Translations under genes and position numbers: made by a program | Origin: Thiohalophilus thiocyanatoxydans | GTDB taxonomy: Bacteria > Pseudomonadota > Gammaproteobacteria > UBA6429 > Thiohalophilaceae | Assembly (NCBI RefSeq): GCF_004366735.1 | Contig: NZ_SOQX01000001.1 | Coordinates: forward strand, 310,001-374,000 | Reading direction: 5' to 3' | Length of the DNA stretch: 64,000 nt | Notes under the pieces: model-generated | Told to the model about the DNA's origin: nothing | The model's database searches: none | What the model saw: only the letters and a program-made list of their open reading frames with translations | Shown: positions 8,538 to 16,470 of the stretch, piece by piece | Layout: each line of letters begins with the position of its first letter | How positions within the stretch are numbered: the stretch's first letter is position 1

Positions 8538-8867
8538 TTAATTACTGCCGCACTTACCTTCACCGCATTTGCCTTCGGCATCTTTATCTTTTTTCTCGGA
8601 TTGGGCGCCACATTTGCCTTCTCCGCACTTGCCTTCCTGGGTTTTGGCGTCGGCGCTTTTACCTTCGCCACACTTGCCTTCGCCGCATTTACCTTCACTG
8701 CCTTTTTCGGCAAGCAGCATGTAACCGTTGTCCAGCTCGCTCATGGCAAAGGGGTTGTCGCTTGCCGGTGTGGCGGCGGAGGCGATATTGCTGGCGGCCA
8801 GGGTGGTAGCGAGTGTGGCCCCGACGGCCCACGATACGGACTTGAGTGTCTTGTTTGAATGTGACAT
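8538..8867 (-). CDS. hvfA: HvfA-type (bufferin-like) RiPP metallophore precursor
   Basis: A 109-residue secreted precursor. A signal peptide (about 1-31, ending ASA) is followed by a short spacer and a low-complexity Cys/Gly/Lys/Glu region. Six EGKCG motifs form three pairs; their cysteines fall at 61/66, 81/86 and 101/106, an exact 20-residue period, and a seventh unit is degenerate (EGKS at 68-71). In the Haemophilus hvf system the MNIO enzyme HvfB with partner HvfC converts EGKCG cysteines to copper-binding oxazolone/thioamide pairs. No DUF692 (MNIO) or DUF2063-type gene is present in this window, so modification must come from elsewhere or not occur. A good GGAG site precedes the ATG, and doxX follows on the same strand. 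Confidence 0.85.
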   Translation of the reverse strand: MSHSNKTLKSVSWAVGATLATTLAASNIASAATPASDNPFAMSELDNGYMLLAEKGSEGKCGEGKCGEGKSADAKTQEGKCGEGKCGAQSEKKDKDAEGKCGEGKCGSN

Positions 8868-9261
8868 ATGAATTCTCCATTAGCTTTTTGAATGACCATC
8901 CTGTTGATGCTCCTCCGCATGGCCGGGATGGTTGCCAATGCACGAGGTATTGATTCCAGCGAAGAGGGCTGATTCGAACAACAGAGCAAACAGGTTGTTG
9001 TTCAGACTTCTTCGTTACTGATTGGTCGTCGGGGTGCGGGGTTCCTTACACGATCTGTCTCGCTGGAGCCAGAAAAAACGCTTTCAAAAAGGCGAACAAT
9101 TCGTCGTGCAAGGATCTGTCAAAGAGGGCGCGGGAAGGGAGGACCCGGCCCAGGCCCGGCTCAGATTCGGGGAAAATGCGTCAGGCGGCCGCGACCGGGG
9201 GTGGCGGCCGCGTCACTGGAGGAGGCGCTGTCCGGCATGATGGAGCGGATCCCCTGAAAGA
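8868..9261. other. Intergenic region (394 bp) between hvfA and tatC
   Basis: No convincing gene was seen on either strand. It holds the hvfA leader with its Shine-Dalgarno site, an 8-bp-arm inverted repeat at 8976-9003, and a GC-rich hairpin at 9186-9210 (CGGCCGC arms) that may end the tatC transcript, though no clear T run follows. Confidence 0.6.
8976..9003. promoter_or_regulatory. Inverted repeat upstream of hvfA, candidate operator
   Basis: GAACAACA at 8976-8983 and TGTTGTTC at 8996-9003 are perfect 8-bp arms separated by 12 bases, about 110 bases before the hvfA start. It could be an operator or a transcript hairpin; the regulator is unknown. Confidence 0.4.
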
Positions 9262-10188
9262 TCACTCCTTTCGAGTATCGTCGCTGTTATCGCTGTTATC
9301 GCTGTTATTATCCTTGTTCAGCCCCTCTTCCTCGGCAATGGCCCGATCAAGTTCGGCTTCCATTTCAGCTTCCATCTCCTCGCTGCTGAGCGGGGCCTCT
9401 TCCTGATCGGCTTCGTCAGCGGCCGCCGTTTCTTCTTCGCGCTTGCGTTTCATGATGCGCCCGAAGATGACCCCGACTTCAAACAGCAGCCACATAGGCA
9501 CAGCCAGCAGGGTCTGGGAAATAATATCCGGCGGGGTCAGCAACATGCCCACAACGAAGGCGCCCACGATGATGTAGGGTCGTTTTTGCGCCAGAGCTTC
9601 GGGGGTTGTGACCCCGGCCAGGATCAGCATGATCGTGGCGATGGGGACCTCAAACGCCACCCCGAAAGCGAAAAACAGCTTGATGGCAAAGTCGAGATAG
9701 CTGGCGATATCCGGCCGGTAGTCAATACCTTCCGAGGCGAAGTTGGATGTGAACTCGAACACCAGCGGAAAAACGGCGTAATAGGCAAAAGCCATGCCCA
9801 GGTAAAACAGCACAATACTCGACAACAGCAAAGGCAGAGCCAGTTTTTTCTCATGTTTGTAAAGGCCGGGTGCGATAAACGACCAGATTTGATAAAGGAC
9901 ATAGGGGACAGAGAGAAAAAACGCGGCAATCAACGCCAGCTTGAATGGCGTAAAGACAGGCGAAATCACGCCGATGGCAAGCATCTTGTTGCCCTCGACC
10001 AGATAGCCCTGTAACGGTAACGAGAAGTAATAGTAGAGATCGTTGGCGACCGCCATCAAGGCCACGGTCAGGATCAATACCAGCCCGACGATACGCAGCA
10101 GGCGATCGCGTAACTCGACCAGATGCGAGAGGAACGGGGTCTCCTGTTCCACACCCTGATCGTTATCGTTCGGGTCTGTCTTGCTCAT
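9262..10188 (-). CDS. tatC: Sec-independent protein translocase TatC
   Basis: The main polytopic subunit of the twin-arginine translocase, about 308 residues with six helices. The cytoplasmic N-terminal signature FLSHLVELRDRLLRI and the loop ALIAAFFLSVPYVLYQIWSF are typical. The start is set at the ATG 10186-10188, overlapping tatB by 26 bases; an upstream extension (to 10281) would be basic and unlike TatC. The C-terminus is unusually long and acidic (EMEAEMEAELDRAIAEEEG) and ends in an NSD tripeptide repeated three times, encoded by a 9-bp tandem repeat. It is the last gene of tatABC. Confidence 0.95.
   Translation of the reverse strand: MSKTDPNDNDQGVEQETPFLSHLVELRDRLLRIVGLVLILTVALMAVANDLYYYFSLPLQGYLVEGNKMLAIGVISPVFTPFKLALIAAFFLSVPYVLYQIWSFIAPGLYKHEKKLALPLLLSSIVLFYLGMAFAYYAVFPLVFEFTSNFASEGIDYRPDIASYLDFAIKLFFAFGVAFEVPIATIMLILAGVTTPEALAQKRPYIIVGAFVVGMLLTPPDIISQTLLAVPMWLLFEVGVIFGRIMKRKREEETAAADEADQEEAPLSSEEMEAEMEAELDRAIAEEEGLNKDNNSDNSDNSDDTRKE
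9282..9308. repeat. Three tandem 9-bp units at the 3' end of tatC
   Basis: CGCTGTTAT occurs three times back to back and encodes NSD repeats on the minus strand. Copy-number change would keep the reading frame. Confidence 0.8.
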
Positions 10189-10570
10189 CAGCGGGGGTGT
10201 CGGACGCCTGATCGTCGTCAGGCGGCGTGTCAGTGGTTTCAGTGTCGGATTGCGGGCCTGCCGGTTCCGTCTTTTCGTCACGGCTTGCCTTGACCGGGTA
10301 ATCCGGCTTCTCTTCTTCCTCGATGGTAAAACGGTCGCTGTCCATGATCTGCTTGATCTCGTCCAGGCCGGCGTCTTCTTCCAGGGCCTTGCGCAGCTCT
10401 TCCTGCTTCATTTCGCGATCGATATCGGATTTGACCTGGGTGACAAAGCGGCGCGTACGGCCGACCCATTTGCCCACGCTGCGGGCCACGCCGGGCAGAC
10501 GCTCGGGACCGATCACCACCAGGCCGACCACGGCGATGATAATCATTTCAAGGAAGCCAATATCAAACAT
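10163..10570 (-). CDS. tatB: Sec-independent protein translocase TatB
   Basis: 135 residues. One N-terminal membrane helix with the TatB start MFDIGFLEMIIIAVVGLVV, the hinge GPERLPGVARSVGKWVGR and an amphipathic helix, then a long acidic, Pro/Thr-rich tail. The Glu in FLEMII and the GPERLP hinge distinguish it from TatA. It recognises Tat signal peptides together with TatC. It overlaps tatC by 26 bases and follows tatA by 90 bases. Confidence 0.95.
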   Translation of the reverse strand: MFDIGFLEMIIIAVVGLVVIGPERLPGVARSVGKWVGRTRRFVTQVKSDIDREMKQEELRKALEEDAGLDEIKQIMDSDRFTIEEEEKPDYPVKASRDEKTEPAGPQSDTETTDTPPDDDQASDTPADEQDRPER

Positions 10571-10660
10571 AAAATTAAAGGGGCGAGTGACGCGGGACGA
10601 GGGACGAGGAGACGGGCAGTCGCCCGGCTCCGCGCAGATGTGCCATGCTCAGATCCCTGT

Positions 10661-10900
10661 TCAGGTTTTGTCCTGGTCCTTGACCTTGCTGGCTTCGCCT
10701 TCGATGGTCTGGCCTTCGTCACTGCTTTCCAGTTTAGCCGAATCATCATTATCGTCGGTCTTTTCCTCGTCCTTGACCGCGCTCTTGAAGCCCTTCACGG
10801 CACTGCCGAGATCGGAGCCGATATTGCGCACCCGCTTGGCGCCGAACAGCAGCAGCACAATCAGCAGAATAATAACCAGTTGCCAGATACCAATACCCAT
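10661..10900 (-). CDS. tatA: Sec-independent protein translocase TatA
   Basis: 79 residues with the pore-forming pattern: one helix ([15 protein letters not shown]), the [14 protein letters not shown] hinge with the conserved FG pair, an amphipathic helix and an acidic tail. It is the first gene of tatABC, downstream of hinT and the his genes on the same strand. Confidence 0.95.
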   Translation of the reverse strand: MGIGIWQLVIILLIVLLLFGAKRVRNIGSDLGSAVKGFKSAVKDEEKTDDNDDSAKLESSDEGQTIEGEASKVKDQDKT

Positions 10901-10976
10901 GATGTTACTCCACGTCGTAAACGTTAACGATTATTGAGGCGCTGTCTGTATCAATTACAAACAATCAGCGCCGTGA

Positions 10977-11315
10977 CTATTCAAAGCCGGGCATATTCCG
11001 GCCGCCCATCAGATGAATGTGCAGATGAAAGATAATCTGCCCGCCACCTTCTCCGGTGTTGATAATGGTGCGAAAGCCGTCATCCAGCCCCTGCTGTTTG
11101 GCGATCTTCGGCAGTTGTCGCAGCATGTGTCCCAGCAGCGCATCGTGCTGCGGATCGAGCTCGTTGAGGCTGGCGATGTGCTCGCGCGGGATTGCCAGCA
11201 GATGCACCTCGGCCTTGGGATTGATGTCCCTGAAGACGATCATCAGCTCGTCTTCATAGACCCGATCCGAGGGAATCTCATCGGCGAGAATCTTGCAAAA
11301 CAGGCAATCGCTCAT
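10977..11315 (-). CDS. hinT: HIT-family nucleotide-binding hydrolase
   Basis: 112 residues starting at the ATG 11313-11315 (MSDCLFCKILADEIPSD). It has the zinc-type CLFCKI start of HINT proteins and the histidine triad HLHIHLMGG near the C-terminus. The family hydrolyses purine nucleoside phosphoramidates. It sits seven bases after hisE, in the hisE-hinT-tatA order common in gammaproteobacteria. An upstream in-frame extension overlaps hisE and is not conserved-looking. Confidence 0.92.
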   Translation of the reverse strand: MSDCLFCKILADEIPSDRVYEDELMIVFRDINPKAEVHLLAIPREHIASLNELDPQHDALLGHMLRQLPKIAKQQGLDDGFRTIINTGEGGGQIIFHLHIHLMGGRNMPGFE

Positions 11316-11322
11316 GATGACC

Positions 11323-11640
11323 TCACTGCTTCCGGTTGGCTTTCTCTTCCAGTCCCGACAGGCCGAAGCGGCGCGCCAGCTCGTCGAGCACCTGATCCGG
11401 GCCAAGCCCCTGCTGCGCCAGCATCACCAGGGTATGAAACCACAGATCGGCGGTTTCATAAACGATCTGTTGCGGATCCCCGTCCTTGGCGGCCATCACC
11501 GTCTCGGTAGCCTCCTCGCCGATTTTCTTCAAAATCGCGTCCAGTCCCTTGCCGTAGAGCCCGGCGACGTAGGAGCTGTCGGGATCGGCCCCCTTGCGCT
11601 GTTCGAGCACCTCGGCGAGTTGTTGCAATATGTCGCTCAT
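11323..11640 (-). CDS. hisE: Phosphoribosyl-ATP pyrophosphohydrolase
   Basis: 105 residues of the all-alpha MazG-like HisE family, with [20 protein letters not shown], the metal-binding [14 protein letters not shown] and LWFHTLVML motifs. It performs step 2 of histidine synthesis (PRATP to PRAMP). It is a separate gene, not fused to hisI, and follows hisI by 41 bases. Confidence 0.96.
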   Translation of the reverse strand: MSDILQQLAEVLEQRKGADPDSSYVAGLYGKGLDAILKKIGEEATETVMAAKDGDPQQIVYETADLWFHTLVMLAQQGLGPDQVLDELARRFGLSGLEEKANRKQ

Positions 11641-11681
11641 AGGCGGGGATTATTCCACGTTTGGGGGCGTTTGTGGGGATG

Positions 11682-12074
11682 CTATTTATATATGGCGTCG
11701 GGATCCTTGATAACCGGCTCCACCTCGACCCACTGATCGTCCTGTAACTGCTTGAAAAAACAGCGATGTCGGCCGGTGTGGCAGGCAATGCCGCCCTTTT
11801 GCTCCACCTCCAGCAAAACCACGTCATTGTCGCAGTCCAGGCGGATATCGTGGATGATCTGCTCGTGGCCCGACTCTTCGCCCTTGCGCCACAGCTTGCC
11901 CCGGGAGCGCGACCAGTAGATCGCCTTGCCCTCCTGCACACTCAGCGCCAGCGACTCGCGGTTCATCCAGGCCAGCATCAGCACCTGGCCCGTGCCCGCC
12001 TCCTGGGCAATCACCGGCACCAGCCCGTCTTCCGTCCACTTGATCTCATCCAGCCAGTTTGTGCTCATAGTCAT
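11682..12074 (-). CDS. hisI: Phosphoribosyl-AMP cyclohydrolase
   Basis: 130 residues. It shows the HisI core [36 protein letters not shown], the metal-binding [11 protein letters not shown] and the zinc Cys in [14 protein letters not shown]. It opens the adenine ring of PRAMP (step 3). Two close starts exist (12074 and 12068). A GC-rich palindromic repeat separates it from hisF. Confidence 0.96.
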   Translation of the reverse strand: MTMSTNWLDEIKWTEDGLVPVIAQEAGTGQVLMLAWMNRESLALSVQEGKAIYWSRSRGKLWRKGEESGHEQIIHDIRLDCDNDVVLLEVEQKGGIACHTGRHRCFFKQLQDDQWVEVEPVIKDPDAIYK

Positions 12075-12086
12075 AGTACTCTTGAA

Positions 12087-12203
12087 AACGCGGAGATCGC
12101 GGAGTCGCGGAGCCGCAGAGTTTTAAAAAAATTCAGGCTGACAGCATTCTCTGGGTTATCAATTTCATTCTCCGCGGCTCTGCGCCTCTGCGACCTCCGC
12201 GTT
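12087..12203. repeat. Intergenic palindromic repeat (GCGGAG/CTCCGC family), copy 1
   Basis: The left arm (12087-12120), built of repeated CGCGGAG/CGCAGAG words, is mirrored by CTCCGC/CTCTGCG words in the right arm (12170-12203), around an AT-rich centre of about 50 bases. It lies between hisF and hisI. Similar words recur near 13.1, 48.4 and 58.7 kb. Confidence 0.75.
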
Positions 12204-12217
12204 AATAACCCGTGTAA

Positions 12218-12985
12218 CTAGAGCCGGACTTCGATGTCGCTGCCGGCCATGCGCCGTTTGGCTTCCTCGATGCTGTATTCGCCGAAGTGGAAGATACTGG
12301 CGGCGAGCACGGCGTCGGCGTGGCCCTGTTTGATGCCGTCGACCAGGTGGTCCAGGTTGCCGACGCCGCCGGAGGCGATGACCGGGACGCTGACCGCCTC
12401 GCAGATGGCACGGGTCAGATCGAGATCGAAGCCCTGCTTGGTGCCGTCGCGATCCATGCTGGTCAGCAGGATCTCGCCGGCGCCGTACTCGACCATCTTT
12501 TGCGCCCATTCGACGGCGTCCAGGCCGGTGGCCTTGCGTCCGCCGTGGGTGAAGATCTCCCATTTTTTCGGATCCTCGCTCACCTGTTTGGCGTCGATAG
12601 CGACCACGATGCACTGGGAGCCGAATTTCTCTGCCGCCTCGCGCACGAACTCGGGGTGGTCGACCGCGGCGGTATTGATGGCGACCTTGTCGGCCCCGGC
12701 GTTGAGCATGGCGCGCACATCCTCGATCTTGCGAATCCCGCCGCCGACGGTCAGGGGAATAAACACCTGGCCGGCGACCTGTTCCACCACATTGATCATG
12801 GTCTCGCGGTTTTCGTGGCTGGCGGTAATATCCAGAAAGGTCAGCTCATCGGCGCCCTGCTCATCATAGCGGCGCGCGATCTCCACCGGATCCCCCGCAT
12901 CGCGGATATCCACAAACTGCACACCCTTCACCACGCGGCCCTTGTCCACGTCCAGGCAGGGAATAATTCGTTTGGCCAGGCCCAT
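12218..12985 (-). CDS. hisF: Imidazole glycerol phosphate synthase, cyclase subunit
   Basis: 255 residues, a (beta/alpha)8 barrel that condenses PRFAR with ammonia from HisH to give IGP and [25 protein letters not shown] is the hallmark start with catalytic Asp in CLDVD; later VPLTVGGGI-type ([15 protein letters not shown]), [15 protein letters not shown] with the second catalytic Asp, and the phosphate site [13 protein letters not shown]. Length is normal. Confidence 0.97.
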   Translation of the reverse strand: MGLAKRIIPCLDVDKGRVVKGVQFVDIRDAGDPVEIARRYDEQGADELTFLDITASHENRETMINVVEQVAGQVFIPLTVGGGIRKIEDVRAMLNAGADKVAINTAAVDHPEFVREAAEKFGSQCIVVAIDAKQVSEDPKKWEIFTHGGRKATGLDAVEWAQKMVEYGAGEILLTSMDRDGTKQGFDLDLTRAICEAVSVPVIASGGVGNLDHLVDGIKQGHADAVLAASIFHFGEYSIEEAKRRMAGSDIEVRL

Positions 12986-13013
12986 ATCAGTTCTCTTTTC
13001 TACATTCAGAATT

Positions 13014-13186
13014 TAACGCGGAGGACGCAGAGGCAACGTAGAGCAATTTTGAATGCTTAATGTTGAATTTTGAATTGCCAAACCGGGAGTTAATTCAAAA
13101 TTTAAAACCCAACATTCAAAATTATTACTTTTCGTCTCCTCTGCGCCTCCGCGCCTCCGCGCCTCCGCGATCTCTGCGTTTTTAAT
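13014..13186. repeat. Nested inverted repeat with AT-rich core, copy 2
   Basis: Outer arms are GCGGAGGACGCAGAGG-type on the left and CCTCTGCGCCTCCGCG-type on the right. An inner palindrome of AATGTTGAATTTTGAATT and AATTCAAAATTTAAAA words surrounds a short centre. The whole lies between hisA and hisF. A close relative lies at 48351-48500. Confidence 0.8.
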
Positions 13187-13207
13187 CAGCAACCTGGAAA
13201 AATGGCA

Positions 13208-13948
13208 CTATTCGCCGCCGCAGGTGTCGGCCAGGGCGGCGCCTTCGGCGAAGTCCAGGCTGCCTTCGTAGATGGCGCGGCCGGTGATGGCGCCCATGAT
13301 GCCTTCGTCGGCGACGTCGCAGAGGGCGCGGATGTCGTCCATGTTGGTGATGCCGCCGGAGGCGATGACCGGGATGGCCATCGACTGGGCCAGCTTGACC
13401 GTGGCCTCAACGTTGACCCCGCTCATCATGCCGTCGCGGCCGATGTCGGTGTAGACGATGGCCGAGACCCCGTCCTGTTCAAAATGCTGGGCCAGATCGA
13501 TCACGTCGTGACGCGAGAGTTTGGACCAGCCGTCGATGGCGACCTTGCCGTCTTTGGCATCCAGACCGACGATGATGTGGCCGGGAAATTCCAGGCAGAG
13601 ATCGTTGACGAAATGGGGCGCATTGACCGCCTTGGTGCCAATAATGACGTACTGCACGCCGGCATCGAGATAGGCTTCCACGGTCTCCTCGTCGCGGATG
13701 CCGCCGCCGATCTGAATGGGCAGATCGGGATAGGCGCTGGCGATGGCGTGGACGACCTCGGCGTTGACCGGCTTGCCGGCGAAGGCACCGTTGAGATCGA
13801 CGATATGCAGGCGGCGGGCGCCGGCCTCCACCCAGCGGGCGGCCACGCTGACCGGGTCGTCGGAAAAAATCGTTTCATCTTCCATTTTACCCTGACGCAA
13901 ACGGACGCATTTGCCGTCCTTGAGGTCGATGGCAGGGATCAGCAGCAT
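13208..13948 (-). CDS. hisA: ProFAR isomerase
   Basis: 246 residues, a HisF-like barrel performing step 4 of histidine synthesis. [20 protein letters not shown] opens the protein with catalytic Asp8; [34 protein letters not shown] with the second catalytic Asp, and [13 protein letters not shown] complete the phosphate and active sites. It lies 42 bases after hisH. Confidence 0.97.
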   Translation of the reverse strand: MLLIPAIDLKDGKCVRLRQGKMEDETIFSDDPVSVAARWVEAGARRLHIVDLNGAFAGKPVNAEVVHAIASAYPDLPIQIGGGIRDEETVEAYLDAGVQYVIIGTKAVNAPHFVNDLCLEFPGHIIVGLDAKDGKVAIDGWSKLSRHDVIDLAQHFEQDGVSAIVYTDIGRDGMMSGVNVEATVKLAQSMAIPVIASGGITNMDDIRALCDVADEGIMGAITGRAIYEGSLDFAEGAALADTCGGE

Positions 13949-13990
13949 GGTGAAATCTCTCGTGTTTGTTCGAACGTCACAGTGGTGTGC

Positions 13991-14641
13991 TTAGAGGGAA
14001 CCGTCCCAGTTCAAAAAGTTGGTGTACAGTTGTATGCCGGCGTGCTGGCTCTTCTCCGGATGGAACTGTACGGCAAATACATTACCTTTTGCCAGTGCGC
14101 AGGTAAACGGAATCCCGTAGTTGCAGGAGGCGGCGATCAGGTCCGGTTCGCTCGGTTCCACATAATAACTGTGGACAAAGTAAAAGCGGGCGCCGTTGGC
14201 AATGCCCTGCCACAGCGGATGCTCCACCTGCGGATAGATCTGGTTCCAGCCCATGTGCGGGATCTTGAGCGGTTCGTCGCTGAGAGGATCGCGCATGGCT
14301 TTGTTGAAGGCGAGTACCTTGCCGGGCAGCAGCCCCAGACAGCGGGTGCCGTCGTTCTCGGCGCTGTACTCCATCATCGCCTGCATGCCGACGCAGACCC
14401 CCAGCAGTGGCGTGCCCTGTTCGGCCACCTGGTGAATCACCGGCTCCAGGCCCAGGCGACGGATCTCCGCCATGCAGTCGCGAATCGCGCCCACCCCGGG
14501 GAGGACAACATGCCCGGCCCGGGCGATCTGTTCGGGATCGGCGGTCACCAGAACCCGGCGGGCAGGATCGGCCTTTTCCAGAGCTTTGCTCACCGAGTGG
14601 AGATTGCCCATTCCATAATCAATTACAGCAACAGTAGACAT
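13991..14641 (-). CDS. hisH: Imidazole glycerol phosphate synthase, glutaminase subunit
   Basis: 216 residues of class I glutamine amidotransferase. DYGMGNLHSVSKAL opens the fold; the nucleophile is in GVCVGMQAMM, and the His/Glu pair is in AVQFHPEKSQHAG. It delivers ammonia to HisF. Length matches the family. Confidence 0.97.
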   Translation of the reverse strand: MSTVAVIDYGMGNLHSVSKALEKADPARRVLVTADPEQIARAGHVVLPGVGAIRDCMAEIRRLGLEPVIHQVAEQGTPLLGVCVGMQAMMEYSAENDGTRCLGLLPGKVLAFNKAMRDPLSDEPLKIPHMGWNQIYPQVEHPLWQGIANGARFYFVHSYYVEPSEPDLIAASCNYGIPFTCALAKGNVFAVQFHPEKSQHAGIQLYTNFLNWDGSL

Positions 14642-14683
14642 AGTCGTCGAGGTGGTTAAGCGGGGTCGCCCCCGGTGGTGGGT

Positions 14684-15277
14684 TCAGAGGCTGCCCTTGG
14701 TGGACGGCAGGATGCCCTGCATTCGCGGATCGGGCTCCAGCGCCATACGCAGCGCCCGGCCGAAGGCCTTGAAGGCGGTTTCGGCAATATGGTGGGCGTT
14801 GCGGCCGCGCAGGTTGTCGATATGCAGGGTTACCCGGGCGTGGTTGACGAAGCCCTGGAAGAACTCGCCCAACAGGTCCACGTCAAACTCACCGATGTGC
14901 GAGCGCGGGAAATCGAGGCCGTATTCCAGCCCCGGCCGGCCGGAGAAATCGATCACGACCCGGGAGAGTGCCTCGTCCAGCGGGACATAGGCGTGCCCGT
15001 AGCGGCGGATGCCCTGCTTGTCGCCCACCGCCTTGTCAAAAGCCTGGCCCAGGCTGATGCCGATATCCTCCACCGTGTGGTGGGCGTCGATGTGCAGATC
15101 GCCCTGTGCCTGGAGGGTGATATCGATCATGCCGTGGCGCGCCACCTGCTCGAGCATGTGCTCGAGAAACGGCAGGCCGGTACTGAGCTGGACCTCGCCC
15201 TGGCCGTCCAGATCAATACCGACCTGGATCCGGGTCTCCAGTGTGTTGCGTTCGATGTTGGCACGGCGTGCGGACAT
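14684..15277 (-). CDS. hisB: Imidazoleglycerol-phosphate dehydratase
   Basis: About 197 residues, the stand-alone dehydratase without the N-terminal phosphatase domain found in enterobacterial HisB. It has [16 protein letters not shown], the metal-binding [15 protein letters not shown] and [17 protein letters not shown], and the repeat-like RDFSGRPG-type segment [13 protein letters not shown]. The start at 15277 ([12 protein letters not shown]) is preferred; an ATG at 15292 is possible. It is the first gene of the minus-strand his-hinT-tat run and is divergent from fnr. Confidence 0.95.
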   Translation of the reverse strand: MSARRANIERNTLETRIQVGIDLDGQGEVQLSTGLPFLEHMLEQVARHGMIDITLQAQGDLHIDAHHTVEDIGISLGQAFDKAVGDKQGIRRYGHAYVPLDEALSRVVIDFSGRPGLEYGLDFPRSHIGEFDVDLLGEFFQGFVNHARVTLHIDNLRGRNAHHIAETAFKAFGRALRMALEPDPRMQGILPSTKGSL

Positions 15278-15539
15278 GATGGCTCCAGTCAATGGCGCGG
15301 GCCAGCGCCGGATTATAAAGGCGATAGCATACCGAAATAAGCGGCTGCGGCAAAATCCGGATTCTAGCAGATTCCCGGCGCAATGCCGCAGGTTTCGGCT
15401 CGGGTATTTCGTGATTTTTTAATCAAGCTATTAAACCAACTGTTTTGTTAAGTCGGGCCCGGTGCGCGTATAGTTTATCAAGGTGGTCCTGCAGGCTGCC
15501 GCTAAATCTGTCATAACCAACCGGAGTCGGTCGAGGTCC

Positions 15540-16316
15540 ATGTCCAAACAACGCGTCGTCAATCTGTCCGAAGTGCGCACCCAGTGCCAGAAGTGCAGCC
15601 TTTATCAGCTTTGCATGCCAATGGGGTTGGCCGAAGGCGATCTCAACAAGCTCGATAAAATTATCAAACGTCGCCGGCCGGTGGAAAAAGGCGAATTTCT
15701 GTTTCGTCTTGGCGAGGACTTCATCTCGTTGTATGCCATCCGCTCCGGTTCGTTGAAGACCTATACCAGCCAGAGTGATGGCCAGGAACAGGTGATCGGC
15801 ATGCACCTGCCCGGCGAGTTGATTGGCCTGGATGCGATTGGCGATAGTCGTCACGGCTGTTCGGCGGTGGCACTGGAGACCACCAGTGTCTGCGAGATTC
15901 CCTTCGAGCACCTGGAGGCGCTGAGTCGCGAGATCCCCGGTCTGCAGCATCATCTGTTCCGGTTGATGAGCGCCGAGATTCAGCACGATCAATGTCACAT
16001 GACGGTACTCGCCCGCATGCCGGTGGAGAACCGCCTGGCCAGTTTTTTGCTGAGCCTGTCCGATCGTTACAAACTGCGCGGTTACTCGGCCAGCGAGTTC
16101 AATCTCAGTATGTCGCGTAGCGATATCGCCAATATGCTCGGGATGGCCATGGAGACCATCAGCCGGTTGCTGACCGGTTTTCAGGAGCAGGGCCTGATCC
16201 AGGTGGAACGCAAACATATCCGTATTCTGGATGCGGCCGGTCTGCGCGCGATCGCCGGCCAGTGTGGCGAGTTGCCCGACAGTCCCGTGGATAACTCCAG
16301 TTCCCACAGCGCCTGA
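15540..16316 (+). CDS. fnr: FNR/Anr-type oxygen-sensing transcription regulator
   Basis: 258 residues of the CRP/FNR family. N-terminal cysteines C16-x2-C19-x5-C25 and a fourth in the beta-roll (SVCEIPFEHLEALS) match the [4Fe-4S]-binding set of FNR/Anr. The DNA-recognition helix contains MAMETISRLLTGFQ, with the E-x2-SR pattern that reads TTGAT half-sites. The ATG at 15540 (MSKQRVVNLSEVRTQC) gives the family length; earlier in-frame codons add an unlikely basic leader. A perfect FNR box stands between it and ccoN, so it probably activates the cbb3 operon at low oxygen. Confidence 0.95.
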   Translation: MSKQRVVNLSEVRTQCQKCSLYQLCMPMGLAEGDLNKLDKIIKRRRPVEKGEFLFRLGEDFISLYAIRSGSLKTYTSQSDGQEQVIGMHLPGELIGLDAIGDSRHGCSAVALETTSVCEIPFEHLEALSREIPGLQHHLFRLMSAEIQHDQCHMTVLARMPVENRLASFLLSLSDRYKLRGYSASEFNLSMSRSDIANMLGMAMETISRLLTGFQEQGLIQVERKHIRILDAAGLRAIAGQCGELPDSPVDNSSSHSA

Positions 16317-16369
16317 GCCGCTCACCCGGGCGGCAATTCCCCGACGTTAAAAAAAATACGGCTTTTCTT

Positions 16370-16383
16370 TTGATCCAGATCAA
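16370..16383 (+). promoter_or_regulatory. Perfect FNR/Anr box upstream of ccoN
   Basis: TTGATCCAGATCAA matches the consensus TTGAT-N4-ATCAA exactly. It lies 88 bases before the ccoN start and 54 bases after the fnr stop, consistent with FNR-dependent activation of the cbb3 operon under low oxygen. Confidence 0.88.
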
Positions 16384-16470
16384 GGCCTGGACTAGGTTTA
16401 CTCCTGTGGCTTGGATATGGTTCAAGCTCGTAGCCTTCCCTTGGTTTGCTGAGAACAAAAAGGAAAGTCC

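Noticed and set aside
8868-9060. Promoter of the SigF-type (GTAACC-N16-CGAA) pattern ahead of hvfA
   Set aside because: GTAAC and CGAA words occur but not at the required spacing, so no ECF promoter is called.
9022-9240. Possible 72-residue plus-strand protein between hvfA and tatC
   Set aside because: Composition (Arg/Gly-rich) and lack of a ribosome-binding site suggest a chance frame.
12087-13186. CRISPR array suspected from repeated GCGGAG/CTCCGC words
   Set aside because: The words form single palindromes without regular unique spacers, and no cas gene is in the window.
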